A stretch of DNA of 38,930 bases from a virus. The stretch lies in IMG/VR virus record IMGVR_UViG_3300035670_000582, positions 1 to 38,930 of that record. One strand, 5' to 3'. Both the position numbers and the translations under genes were made by a program. Below are positions 21,817-29,564 of the stretch, piece by piece (within the stretch, counting starts at the first letter, position 1; every line of letters begins with the position of its first letter). The notes beneath the pieces are model-generated. The model was not told the DNA's origin and made no database searches. It saw only the letters and a list, made by a program, of their open reading frames with translations.

Positions 21817-22910
21817 GCGATCACCATGACGAGCCCGGTCGAGATGAGCAGGTCGGGGCCGCTCGGCGCGTCACCCGTGACGGTCGGAGTCGGGATCGCT
21901 GCCGTGACGGTGACCGTCGAGGCCGAGACGATCCACTCCGTCGTCCGCGTCGTCGAGGGAACGGCGACCGCCGCCGACAGGCTCGCCGGGGAGGTGGTCG
22001 CGTGCTGCTCCGCGACGACGGTCGGAGTCGGGAACGCCGCCGCAGCGGTGACGACCGTCGCGGAGACAAGGTAACTGCCCGAGGCGGTCGCGGTCGGAGT
22101 GGCGACGACGGCAGCGGCAACCGAGACGGAGGCGGTCCACCCGGCCTGCTCCGTCGGCGACGGGAGGGCGGTGACCGCTGCGACAACTGCCGGAGTGGCG
22201 GTCGCGTCCGGGGAGGCGAGACGGAGACGGGTCTGCCACGCCGCACCCGATTCGGTGGTGTCGTTCGTGTGAGTGACGACGGCGGCGGCGCTCGACGTTC
22301 CAGCCGTCGCCAGCCGGTACCCGCCATCAGCCGCTATGTCGTTGGAGGTGGTGCTTTCGATAGCGGTTGCCGGGTACTCGGCCACCGTGTCGAACGTGAC
22401 CCCGGCCTGTGTGATCGTCGGGTTCGTCGTCGTGGAGTCATCTCGGGTGACAACGAAGAAGTCCACCATGTCGCCGGAGGCGACCGTGATGTGCGACTCG
22501 ATGGTGGCGGTCTGCGACGTGCGAACCGTGTCATCCCCACCGCCTGCGCCGGTCGGGGTGTCCCACGACTCCCCCGCGCCCTTCTGGTAGCAGACGGCGA
22601 CCGCGACACCGGGGGCCGAGGTGGTGCCCCAGTCGATGACCGGGCTTGTCTCCGATGCCGATGCCGCGATCTTCCAGAACGCGATGATCTCGACCGAGCC
22701 GAGGCCGTTACCCGCGTTCGTCGTGCCGTTCGAGTAGCCGGTGCCGACCGCCGCCCACCCGGACGTGCTGATCGACGGCGTAGCGGTGTACGGCTTACAC
22801 CCGGCCCGGACGATGAGCATGTCCCCTGCGGCGTGCGTCGGCAGGGTGACGGTCTGCGTGGTCGCGTTCGATACGGCCCACGCGCCGACGCTCCTGGCGG
22901 AGATAGCCAC
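21813..22910 (-). CDS. Virion protein with the same repeat family (365 aa)
   Basis: It starts with GTG at 22910 (VAISARSVGAWAVSNATTQT). Residues 1-235 form a beta-sandwich domain of a type seen in phage surface proteins (LPTHAAGDMLIVRAGCKPYT; APGVAVAVCYQKGAG; VDFFVVTRDDSTTTNPTITQ). The C-terminal 125 residues carry five units of the repeat seen in the 1144-aa protein (TPAVVAAVTALPSPTEQAGW, SASTVTVTAAIPTPTVTG). Shared repeats in two adjacent virion genes suggest duplication or co-assembly. The role as a head decoration or fibre is inferred from its place after the capsid gene. Confidence 0.76.
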   Translation of the reverse strand: MAISARSVGAWAVSNATTQTVTLPTHAAGDMLIVRAGCKPYTATPSISTSGWAAVGTGYSNGTTNAGNGLGSVEIIAFWKIAASASETSPVIDWGTTSAPGVAVAVCYQKGAGESWDTPTGAGGGDDTVRTSQTATIESHITVASGDMVDFFVVTRDDSTTTNPTITQAGVTFDTVAEYPATAIESTTSNDIAADGGYRLATAGTSSAAAVVTHTNDTTESGAAWQTRLRLASPDATATPAVVAAVTALPSPTEQAGWTASVSVAAAVVATPTATASGSYLVSATVVTAAAAFPTPTVVAEQHATTSPASLSAAVAVPSTTRTTEWIVSASTVTVTAAIPTPTVTGDAPSGPDLLISTGLVMVIA

Positions 22911-22926
22911 GGGTCAACCCTCCCCT

Positions 22927-22942
22927 CGCTCCCCGGGGAGCG
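22927..22942. repeat. Perfect 16-nt palindrome between two virion genes
   Basis: CGCTCCCCGGGGAGCG is completely self-complementary and lies in the 40-nt gap between the 161-aa and 365-aa genes. As RNA it could fold with a tight loop ahead of the GGGGAGGG ribosome-binding site. It may tune expression; no U-tract is present. Confidence 0.5.
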
Positions 22943-22950
22943 GCGGAGGA

Positions 22951-23436
22951 TCAGCCCGGAACGAGGTCGATGGTGAACACGCCGAGCGCGTCCCAGGTGA
23001 TCCCGAACGTGCCGCTGCTCGTCGTCGCCGCCGTCACGAAGTCGATCAGGCAGATCGCCTCGTTGCCTGCGAGCGCGTCGGCGTAGAGCAGCGCGCCCAT
23101 CGCCGACGTGAGCGAGGTGTTCGCCACCGAGACGTCGCCCATGTCGTACTTCAACTGCCCGGCGTTGCCGAGCCCCCAGGTCGGAGCCGTCGAAGTGCTG
23201 CCCGCAGCCGCCGCCGACAGAGCGACGCCGCCCGACGGCCAGCCTGCGCCACCGGAGACCTCGTTCGCGTTGTACGGGGCGACGCCGTAGGCGGTGTCGG
23301 TGTCGAAGTTCGGGGCCACGGTGTCGTTGAACAGCGCGAACTTGTGCGTCGTCAGCAGCAGGTCGATCCCGAGGTTGGAGGTGTCGAGCGCGTCCCGAAA
23401 GGTCAGGACGTAGAGCCCGGAGGTCGTGATTGCCAT
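22951..23436 (-). CDS. Virion structural protein, possibly head decoration (161 aa)
   Basis: It starts MAITTSGLYVLTFRDALDTS. The run LGIDLLLTTHKFALFNDTVA, PNFDTDTAYGVAPYNANEVS and GGAGWPSGGVALS is a pattern I know from actinophage structural proteins of unassigned role. The C-terminal half is beta-rich (YDMGDVSVANTSLTSAMGAL; GTFGITWDALGVFTIDLVPG). The place is after the capsid and its small companions and before the repeat proteins. Decoration or cement protein is likely; a minor tail protein is less so given the position. Confidence 0.72.
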   Translation of the reverse strand: MAITTSGLYVLTFRDALDTSNLGIDLLLTTHKFALFNDTVAPNFDTDTAYGVAPYNANEVSGGAGWPSGGVALSAAAAGSTSTAPTWGLGNAGQLKYDMGDVSVANTSLTSAMGALLYADALAGNEAICLIDFVTAATTSSGTFGITWDALGVFTIDLVPG

Positions 23437-23440
23437 AGCG

Positions 23441-23680
23441 TCACCCCTGAGTGGTGGTCGTGAGTTTCAAGGTCTTCGGTGCTACGACCGCATCAACACG
23501 GTCGCCCTTGGCGTGCTCGGTGTGAGTGACGTATCCGGCGTCCGGGTCGCCCTCGCGGGTCTCCTTCATCCGGTAGCCCTCCGTCGGGTGCCGGAGGTCG
23601 CGGCTGCGGTTGCCAGCCCCGCTCCGGTCCATGAAGTGAAGCGTCTTGATCTTGTCCTTGAACGGCATCTCGTCGCTCAC
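23441..23680 (-). CDS. Small hypothetical protein (79 aa)
   Basis: The GTG at 23680 overlaps the preceding stop (GTGA) and has GGGAGG upstream; the ATG at 23668 is an alternative. It begins VSDEMPFKDKIKTLHFMDRS. A charged and polar small protein, with GAGNRSRDLRHPTEGYRMKE and a Thr-rich end (TLKLTTTTQG). No function recognised. It is coupled to a membrane protein gene upstream and followed by a structural gene. Confidence 0.68.
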   Translation of the reverse strand: MSDEMPFKDKIKTLHFMDRSGAGNRSRDLRHPTEGYRMKETREGDPDAGYVTHTEHAKGDRVDAVVAPKTLKLTTTTQG

Positions 23681-24126
23681 CCTGGCAACCTCCCTGTGCT
23701 CACCCGTGAGGATACAGCCGAGGTTGCCACGAGCAGCAGAAGCAGCAGCAGAATCGGCACGGCGACTTGGAAGACCTGCGGCCAGGAGTTCTCGAAGTCG
23801 ATCAGGTAGAGGACCGTGGCGAACAGCCAGCCGCCGAGCGCCAGGGTCGCCCCGATCCCGACGACCCGGGTCCGGTTCGCGATCGCACCGGCGAGGATGA
23901 CGACGCCGGACCAGAGCATGAAGTGGCCCCAGAACCGGGGGTCGACGACATCGACGAGCAGCCGGTAGAGCGCGGTCCGCTCCCGGGCTCCCTCGGGCTG
24001 CGTGATGTAGACGACCCCGAGGGCGACCATCCAGTAGCCCATGACGTAGGCGAACGTCCTCGGCCAGCCGACCCGGGTCTGAATCCACCCGAGCGGCCCG
24101 CGCATCTTGTGGTCATCAAGGCTCAT
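23677..24126 (-). CDS. Four-helix membrane protein (149 aa)
   Basis: The ATG at 24126 (MSLDDHKMRGPLGWIQTRVG) is used, giving an 11-nt overlap with the upstream coiled-coil membrane gene; ATG at 24105 is an alternative. Four hydrophobic helices are visible: FAYVMGYWMVALGVVYI, FWGHFMLWSGVVILAGAIA, GIGATLALGGWLFATVLYLI and a Leu-rich last one (VPILLLLLLLVATSAV). Its position inside the head gene cluster is unusual. It could be an envelope protein for DNA entry, superinfection exclusion, or an additional holin-like protein. Sequence gives no decision. Confidence 0.75.
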   Translation of the reverse strand: MSLDDHKMRGPLGWIQTRVGWPRTFAYVMGYWMVALGVVYITQPEGARERTALYRLLVDVVDPRFWGHFMLWSGVVILAGAIANRTRVVGIGATLALGGWLFATVLYLIDFENSWPQVFQVAVPILLLLLLLVATSAVSSRVSTGRLPG

Positions 24127-24382
24127 CGAACGGGACTCCGTAGTGAGCGAGAAGACGATCGAGCCGAGAGCGTGTCGCGAGGTGGGCGTCCCGGCACGCG
24201 GCCAACTCGGCCCGGAGGCGGTCCGCGTCCCCCTGTGCCCGCTCCAAGAGGACGATGAGGTCGTCACGGAACTCAGCCTCCCGTGAGCCGATCGCCGAAC
24301 GGGCTCCCGGCCGCGAAGCGAACCACGCCGCTGCGGATCCGCCGACGGCCGTGACGACCGCGACCATGACAGCGACGTCCAC
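24116..24382 (-). CDS. Membrane-anchored coiled-coil protein (88 aa)
   Basis: It starts with GTG at 24382 (VDVAVMVAVVTAVGGSAAAW) immediately after the previous TGA. There is one N-terminal membrane helix (3-22), then a charged helical stretch of about 55 residues (EFRDDLIVLLERAQGDADRL, RAELAACRDAHLATRSRLDR) likely to form a coiled coil. The architecture resembles membrane-anchored accessory or spanin-like i-subunits, but the location in the head module, next to a four-helix membrane protein, argues for a shared and different job. No name assigned. Confidence 0.72.
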   Translation of the reverse strand: MDVAVMVAVVTAVGGSAAAWFASRPGARSAIGSREAEFRDDLIVLLERAQGDADRLRAELAACRDAHLATRSRLDRLLAHYGVPFDEP

Positions 24383-24622
24383 TCACGCCTCGTCCTCTGC
24401 CACCTTCGCCGCCTTCGCCGCCACCTTGCGGGCTGCGGGCTTCGGCTCGGGGATCTCGTCGAACAGCGACTCGCGGCCCTTCACGATCGCGGCGTCCTCG
24501 ACGACCGACCCTGCGACGACCGTCACGTTGTCGGGGAGGAACAGCGTCTCCCTTGCCTGGAACTTCGGCACCTTCGGCTCCTCTGTCGTCGGAGTGGGAG
24601 GGGGCGGCAGGCTGCGCGCCAC
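24383..24622 (-). CDS. Small protein after the capsid gene (79 aa)
   Basis: GTG start at 24622 (VARSLPPPPTPTTEEPKVPK), with GGAGGGGG about 10 nt before it. A proline-rich N-terminus leads to a short beta-type segment (FQARETLFLPDNVTVVAGSV, VEDAAIVKGRESLFDEIPEP) and a Lys/Ala-rich C-terminal helix (KVAAKAAKVAEDEA). It might be a capsid-associated or head completion peptide. I recognise no family with certainty. Confidence 0.7.
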   Translation of the reverse strand: MARSLPPPPTPTTEEPKVPKFQARETLFLPDNVTVVAGSVVEDAAIVKGRESLFDEIPEPKPAARKVAAKAAKVAEDEA

Positions 24623-24653
24623 GGGTCGGGCCGCCGCCCCCTCCCGGTCACCG

Positions 24654-26093
24654 TCAGGTGACGTTGAGCACGCGGCCGGAGTTGGCCGCGTCGATCAGGT
24701 CCGCGCCGACTCGCCAGTAGGCGAACCAACCGGCCTGCCCGGTGGGCCGACCGTTCGCGGTCGACTTCACCATCGGCTCGTACATGACGGTCATCCCCAC
24801 GCGGTCGACGATGACGTAGTTGCTCATGTCGACGTAGCCGAGGACGTAGTTCTCGGCCGTCCCGTTGATGACGCCATCCATGTCGGACGACTCGTAGATC
24901 GGCCGACCGAGCAGCGTCTCCGGCTGCGAGGCACCGAGGTTGGCCCAGAACGACGAGCCGCCGTAGGTGTCGAACTGCCGGATCTTCGCCATGATCGCCT
25001 GATTCGCGTACCACACGGCCTTCGAGCGGTGACGCGGGTTCACGGCCGTCTGCGTCGCGTAGACGTCGCCGACTGCGAAGGTGTCCGTCGCCGCCGAGGT
25101 CGTGATGGCGGAGCCGTCGATCAGCGAGTCGATGACGCCGTGCGGCTGACCGGAGCCGGTGCCGAGCGCGAAGGCGGTGCCTTCGAGCCGGTCCTTGGCG
25201 TCGCCGAGCAGCCGGGACACCTCGGAGGCGAAGCCGGAGTCGGCCAGCACCTCGTAGGAGCCGAACAGCCACGCGGCGGCCTTGTGCGCCGTGATGGACG
25301 GCTGCGCGAAGGTCGGCGTGTTGTCGCTGACCTCGGTGCCTTCCGCCAGCCACGCCGCCGTGACACCGGCCGACGTGACGCCGTTCCAGTCGTCCGTCGT
25401 GATCGTCTTCACGTTCGCCTGCGACCGGAACGGGTTCGCGGTGCCGGTGTTCGTGAGGATGATCGTCGGGTCGAGGGTGAACGGCACGAGGTAGCCACCG
25501 TTCGCCGCCGTAAGGCTCATCGCCGCACGGAAGGCCCGAGCCTCGTCGTCTTCCAGCAGCGCCGGGAACGAGGTCGGGTTGGCGATCAACTTCTCGAAGG
25601 CGGAGCGGTACGCCGGGCTGCCGGTGAGCAGCGCGTGACGGGCGATCGCCGGGCTGTCGTCGACCAGAGACAGGGCCTTGGCCCGCTCCGAGTCGCCGAA
25701 GTAGCCGGACTCGGGGATCGACTCGACGAACGAGACGGCCCGACGACGCATGTCGTCGCCGCCCATGAAGCCGCTGCGGACCGCCTCGATGACGTCAGCA
25801 GCGAACGGGTCGTCGGCCGGGCGACGCCCGCCGCCGACCGGGATGATCGAGCGGACGCCGGAGTCGGCACCACTCTCGGTCTCGCCCGCGACCTGCTGCG
25901 CGATGGCAGCAGAGCGGCGGGTCTCGAAGGTCTGGCCTTCCTCGACCTTGCGGGACACCTCGTCGAACTCGTCGAGCGCCGCGCGGGCGGACTCGATCTG
26001 CTCGTCAGTCGGCTCGTCGATCGAGTCGAACTCGGTCAACTGAGCGCGGAGGGACTCCTGCTTGGCGAGGAGGTCCGTCAGCCACTTGGGCAT
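24654..26093 (-). CDS. Major capsid protein (HK97 fold)
   Basis: 479 aa, with ATG at 26093 sharing one base with the protease stop (TGATG). Residues 1-75 form a charged coiled-coil delta/scaffold domain (LLAKQESLRAQLTEFDSIDE, ARAALDEFDEVSRKVEEGQT), normally removed by the prohead protease. The mature part shows HK97-family features: GGYLVPFTLDPTIILT, the E-loop/spine region (AWLAEGTEVSDNTPTFAQPS), AAWLFGSYEVLADSGF, GTGSGQPHGVIDSL, LLGRPIYESSDMDG and FAYWRVGADLIDA. It forms the icosahedral shell. The longer upstream frame is not used. Confidence 0.96.
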   Translation of the reverse strand: MPKWLTDLLAKQESLRAQLTEFDSIDEPTDEQIESARAALDEFDEVSRKVEEGQTFETRRSAAIAQQVAGETESGADSGVRSIIPVGGGRRPADDPFAADVIEAVRSGFMGGDDMRRRAVSFVESIPESGYFGDSERAKALSLVDDSPAIARHALLTGSPAYRSAFEKLIANPTSFPALLEDDEARAFRAAMSLTAANGGYLVPFTLDPTIILTNTGTANPFRSQANVKTITTDDWNGVTSAGVTAAWLAEGTEVSDNTPTFAQPSITAHKAAAWLFGSYEVLADSGFASEVSRLLGDAKDRLEGTAFALGTGSGQPHGVIDSLIDGSAITTSAATDTFAVGDVYATQTAVNPRHRSKAVWYANQAIMAKIRQFDTYGGSSFWANLGASQPETLLGRPIYESSDMDGVINGTAENYVLGYVDMSNYVIVDRVGMTVMYEPMVKSTANGRPTGQAGWFAYWRVGADLIDAANSGRVLNVT

Positions 26094-27415
26094 CAGACGA
26101 TTCCTCTCGAACGGAGTTGAGCGCGAAGCCGGACGGCTTCCGCGCGAAGCGACGAGTGCGACTGCGAGTCGCCGCCTACGGCGAGTCCCTCCTCGGGAGT
26201 GCCGTGAATCCCGAGGTAGTCGAGCGCCCGTCGGCGTTCGTCCTCGGGAAGCCTGTCGAAGATGGAGCGTACTCCGAGGATCCGCGCGTCCTTGTAGACC
26301 GGCGCGGGTGTCGGGCCGAACTCCTTCATGGCGACTTCGAGCCGCCGGACCCGGGTGAGGGAGCCATCGCTGCGGCGGTTCCACTTCGCCCCGAAGCGGG
26401 AGCGGCTCGGCTCGCTCTGGACGAAGCGGCCGGTGAACGACTGCCCCGTGACCTCACCGTTACGGATCGAGGCCAGCACCTCGGAGGCGTGGTCGCCGTC
26501 GTTGTAGAGGGCCGTGGTCAGGACACCCCGGCGGTCTTCCTTGACGTCGATCGCCCGGCCGATCGGGACAGCGAACCGCTCGCTCGGAGTCCCGTAGAGA
26601 GTGAGCGCGTGGTTGTAGTAGACGTTGAGCCCGGCGAAGTCGTTGCGACGGTGGTGCTCGATCGTCCGGCTGAACGAGCGGCGGTCGAGCACCTCCTCGT
26701 ACTCGCCGTCCTTGTCGACCACCGAGGCGGGCGTGTCGAAGACGGCGGCGTAGGCGGTGACCGTCCGGCCCTTCACTTCGAGGTCGTCAACTGCGAACGC
26801 CCGAACCCGGATATCGCCGCGCAAGATCTCGTCGAGATGGAAGGCTCGCGAGGAGTTCAGAGGAGCACCGACGACGTGAGGCTGAACGGTCTCGATGTTG
26901 AACCCGTGCCGCGCCTTGATCGACTCCTCCGCTTTCGCCGCCTCCGCCCCTTCCAGTTTCTTGCCGCCCATCATCTTATTGAACTCGGCCCCGCTGATCT
27001 CGGTGACCTTCGAGCCCTCCTGTACGAAGACTCGCTTCTCGGTGACGGCGAAGGTCTCACTTGGCCGAGTCAGCCCGCCCTCCTGATCGACCTTCATCGT
27101 CCGGCTAACGACAACGACGTCCTTCGTCGCGCCCTTGTAGGTGGCGACCTCGGCGCCGGGCTTCGACGCCGCGACCTTCGCCTCTCCGACGGGGGCGACC
27201 TTCGGCCCCCTCCCGTTCGGGCCGAAGCCGTGCGGACCGTAGTAGTTGCCGTCGGAGGCAGGCTGCGCGTGGAGCCGGGAACCGGGAGTCGCTATCTTGG
27301 CGGTCGCCTGCTTCACCCGCTCCATGTGCGCGCCACCGTAGGACGACCCGCTGCCACCGCCATCGCCGCCGTGCGACTTCTGATCGTGCTGCCCGTGCCG
27401 AAGTGAGTCGCTCAC
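26093..27415 (-). CDS. HK97-type prohead protease with long N-terminal extension and HDQKSHG motif
   Basis: The GTG at 27415 (VSDSLRHGQHDQKSHGGDGG) overlaps the previous stop as GTGA. The protease domain occupies about 195-375: AYAAVFDTPASVVDKDGEYE, YYNHALTLYGTPSERFAVPI with the catalytic His at about 269, and GEVTGQSFTGRF with Ser at about 326, as in HK97 gp4/U35 proteases. It should cleave the capsid delta domain and itself. The first 190 residues are extra: the HDQKSHG peptide (10-16), a Gly-rich stretch, and a region with VVVVSRTMKVDQEGG of unknown fold. 440 aa is about double the usual length. The C-terminus has LPEDERRRALDYLGIHGTPE. Confidence 0.93.
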   Translation of the reverse strand: MSDSLRHGQHDQKSHGGDGGGSGSSYGGAHMERVKQATAKIATPGSRLHAQPASDGNYYGPHGFGPNGRGPKVAPVGEAKVAASKPGAEVATYKGATKDVVVVSRTMKVDQEGGLTRPSETFAVTEKRVFVQEGSKVTEISGAEFNKMMGGKKLEGAEAAKAEESIKARHGFNIETVQPHVVGAPLNSSRAFHLDEILRGDIRVRAFAVDDLEVKGRTVTAYAAVFDTPASVVDKDGEYEEVLDRRSFSRTIEHHRRNDFAGLNVYYNHALTLYGTPSERFAVPIGRAIDVKEDRRGVLTTALYNDGDHASEVLASIRNGEVTGQSFTGRFVQSEPSRSRFGAKWNRRSDGSLTRVRRLEVAMKEFGPTPAPVYKDARILGVRSIFDRLPEDERRRALDYLGIHGTPEEGLAVGGDSQSHSSLRAEAVRLRAQLRSRGIV

Positions 27416-27567
27416 GCCTCGTCCTCCCGCCCCCCGGCGTCCTCGGCTTCGGTCGGCTCCATCGTATCGCCGTCGCCCTTCAATGCCCGGAACAGCGCCG
27501 TGATCTGATCGGAGTCCGGCGCGGCCCCCTCCTCGGCATGGCCGACGACCATGTACCGCCCGCTCAT
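27412..27567 (-). CDS. Small acidic protein (51 aa)
   Basis: The ATG at 27567 (MSGRYMVVGHAEEGAAPDSD) overlaps the preceding stop as ATGA. It is very acidic: QITALFRALKGDGDTMEPTE, ending AEDAGGREDEA. It is coupled to the protease start at 27415 (GTGA). It could be a small regulatory or structural peptide; no function recognised. The surrounding frame, longer upstream, is a shadow of the next gene. Confidence 0.68.
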   Translation of the reverse strand: MSGRYMVVGHAEEGAAPDSDQITALFRALKGDGDTMEPTEAEDAGGREDEA

Positions 27568-28145
27568 TCGCCTGTCCCTCCGAGTTGTACCTCGTGCTTG
27601 TGCGTCAGATCCCACGCGGCGATCTGATTCGCCTTCGCCTCGGAGTTGAGGGTACGGGCTGCTGCGACCGTCGTCGTCCTCACCGAGACGTCGAGGTAGA
27701 CGTGGCCCTCCTCCTCCCACGCCCCGATGTAGTGGTCCCGCTTCACGAGCAGGTCGGCGTTGCGGGCGGCGAACCGCTCGATGTCGGCCTCTTGAAGATC
27801 CTCCTTGCGGATCTTCGTCGTCCGCTTCGGGTACGGGCTGACCATGACCCCGGACTTCGGCGAGTGCGCGTCGACCGCGTGATACGAGAAGCCGCCCTCG
27901 CTGCGGACCTTGCCGACCAACTCCTCGGCGACCTGCTCGCCGATGTGCGCCGGGTCGCCGGAGCCGCCCTTGCGGCCGTGCGACTTCTGATCGTGCTGGC
28001 CGTGGCGCATCCCGAAGTCCGGCGTGGCGTAGTCGAGGTCGTCGACCGGCTCGGGGCCGGGATCGTAGGGCGTGTCGAGCCACTCCTGCGTCGGCTTCCA
28101 GTTCGGATCCGGCTTCCAGCCGGGCGGTGCGATCCTCGTGGTCAT
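27564..28145 (-). CDS. HDQKSHG-tagged protein of unknown function (193 aa)
   Basis: The ATG at 28145 (MTTRIAPPGWKPDPNWKPTQ) overlaps the previous stop and has GGGGGAAC upstream. A Pro/Trp/Asp-rich first 45 residues are followed by RHGQHDQKSHGRKGG (about 47-61) and a folded region of about 130 residues: GGFSYHAVDAHSPKSGVMVS, a helix, RDHYIGAWEEEGHVYLDVSV and NQIAAWDLTHKHEVQLGG. I associate this last pattern with phage proteins that accompany ART and ParB-like modules, without a known activity. It lies between the ART and protease genes. Confidence 0.76.
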   Translation of the reverse strand: MTTRIAPPGWKPDPNWKPTQEWLDTPYDPGPEPVDDLDYATPDFGMRHGQHDQKSHGRKGGSGDPAHIGEQVAEELVGKVRSEGGFSYHAVDAHSPKSGVMVSPYPKRTTKIRKEDLQEADIERFAARNADLLVKRDHYIGAWEEEGHVYLDVSVRTTTVAAARTLNSEAKANQIAAWDLTHKHEVQLGGTGE

Positions 28146-28321
28146 CGTTCCCCCTTCGGTGGCAGCGTAACGGCGGTCGGCTCTGCGAGCGCCTCGGCTC
28201 GTGGCATCCGACCCGCCTCCGAGGCGGGCTTGCCGAACCACTCCTCGGCCTCGGTCGACTCGCCGTTGACGTACTTGATCCAGTCGGATCCCGCCTTCGT
28301 GTCGAGCAGCACGCGCTTCAT
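28142..28321 (-). CDS. Small hypothetical protein (59 aa)
   Basis: I use ATG at 28321 (MKRVLLDTKAGSDWIKYVNG), with GGAG just upstream; a GTG four codons earlier (28333) is the alternative. It is a short basic strand followed by a helical segment (STEAEEWFGKPASEAGRMPR) and a Pro-rich end. It lies in the gap between the second ART and the 193-aa protein, with ATGA coupling to the latter. No function recognised. Confidence 0.66.
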   Translation of the reverse strand: MKRVLLDTKAGSDWIKYVNGESTEAEEWFGKPASEAGRMPRAEALAEPTAVTLPPKGER

Positions 28322-28334
28322 CGGCTCCGCCACC

Positions 28335-29564
28335 TCACACTCCCACGTTGACACTCTGCGGCCCGGGCTCGCCATAGGAACCGCCCCAGATCTCCGAGAA
28401 CGCCGTGTCCCAATCGGGCTCTCCCGCATCGGCGTAGGTCACCGTCGCCTGGACGGACGGCCCGATGACGACGACCTCGTTCTCCCCGTAGCAGCCCGGG
28501 CCGGTCGCGGCGGCGGAGAAGATCTGGGACCGAGGAACGTCGGCCTCGATCACGACCTTCGTCACGCCGGATCCAACGTCCGGGTCGTCGCCGAACTGCG
28601 ACGCAATCCCGCGAGAAGTCGAGAACGACGACGCCGGTCGCAACTCCCCCTGGAACCGGGTGCCCTGCCGGTAACCGTAGTTGTCTACGACGGTCATCCC
28701 CCGGTGGACGGTGATGAGGTCGCCCTTGCCGATGCCTGCGGCTTCGAGGGTCGACTGAGTGCGCCGGTAGGTCGTCTGAACGTAGCCGTCGAGCGCCCGG
28801 GTATGGCTGCCGTAGAACGAAGTGCCGATGGAGCCGTCGAACATGCCGTCGGCGTCCATCGTGTCCCCGACGTTGAAGTTGGCGCGGATCGCCTCTTGGA
28901 GCCCGAGTGACAGCGGGTTCGAGTCGTTCGAGGTGGACGCCCAAGTGTGCGTCAACTGCGAGGCGGCGTAGAAGCGGGTCGCCGACTCCGCCGACTTCTC
29001 CCCCACCGAGAACGCACCGACGGGGCGGTCCGTCTCGTAGCCGATCCGCAGCGTGAGGTCGCCCCTCCGGTTGCCCTCGTCGACCCACTCGTCGAACGAC
29101 TTCTTCCCGCCCTCGTACTCGGCGTCCTCGTCCCAGATTGCTCCGTTGCGGTAAAGGGTCTGCGTCAACTTGTAGCGAGCGGTGCCGGACGTCAGTTCTC
29201 CCTTCACGATGCCGACGCCCTGGCCCTCGATGAGCAGATCGACGTCGCGGTCGCCGGTCGCATCGCGGACGAGATCGTTCAAGTCCCAGATCGGAACCGC
29301 CGCCATGTCGTCGGCCACGTCCCGGGCAACGCGGTCCTTCAAGGTCTCGCGGAAGTTGTCGTAGGTCGGCCCCTCCCGCCGGGCCACCGTCTCCCTCGCG
29401 ACTTCCTCGTCCGCCAGATAGGCGGTTCTGCCGTCATCTCCCCATGCCGTGACGTCGCCGACGGAGGCTGCGAAGTCGGCGGCGGGCATGGGGCCGCCTG
29501 CGCCCTTGCGGCCGTGCGACTTCTGATCGTGCTGTCCGCCGAGATGGCGGAGGGAGTCGCTCAT
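28335..29564 (-). CDS. ADP-ribosyltransferase-domain virion protein (R-S-E class)
   Basis: It would transfer ADP-ribose from NAD to host targets. The ATG at 29564 (MSDSLRHLGGQHDQKSHGRK) overlaps the previous stop as ATGA. After the HDQKSHG tag there is a long region of about 200 residues (EVARETVARREGPTYDNFRE; KGELTSGTARYKLTQTLYRN), then the catalytic domain: VHRGMTV with Arg288, ASSFSTSRGIASQF (S-T-S), and GENEVVVIGP with Glu361-x-Glu363, matching R-S-E ARTs. 409 aa. Its C-terminal domain resembles the ART module of the neighbouring 1277-aa protein, so they are paralogues. Target specificity cannot be read. T4 Alt and ModA are the known phage precedents for injected or early ARTs. Confidence 0.86.
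   Translation of the reverse strand: MSDSLRHLGGQHDQKSHGRKGAGGPMPAADFAASVGDVTAWGDDGRTAYLADEEVARETVARREGPTYDNFRETLKDRVARDVADDMAAVPIWDLNDLVRDATGDRDVDLLIEGQGVGIVKGELTSGTARYKLTQTLYRNGAIWDEDAEYEGGKKSFDEWVDEGNRRGDLTLRIGYETDRPVGAFSVGEKSAESATRFYAASQLTHTWASTSNDSNPLSLGLQEAIRANFNVGDTMDADGMFDGSIGTSFYGSHTRALDGYVQTTYRRTQSTLEAAGIGKGDLITVHRGMTVVDNYGYRQGTRFQGELRPASSFSTSRGIASQFGDDPDVGSGVTKVVIEADVPRSQIFSAAATGPGCYGENEVVVIGPSVQATVTYADAGEPDWDTAFSEIWGGSYGEPGPQSVNVGV

Noticed and set aside
21813-22910. Diversity-generating retroelement target in the repeat proteins
   Set aside because: No reverse transcriptase or template repeat is present in the window, and no A-rich variable region is visible.
26094-26384. Longer version of the capsid gene starting upstream
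   Set aside because: The extra 97 codons overlap the protease gene and are of shadow type; the ATG at 26093 fits the delta domain and the TGATG junction.
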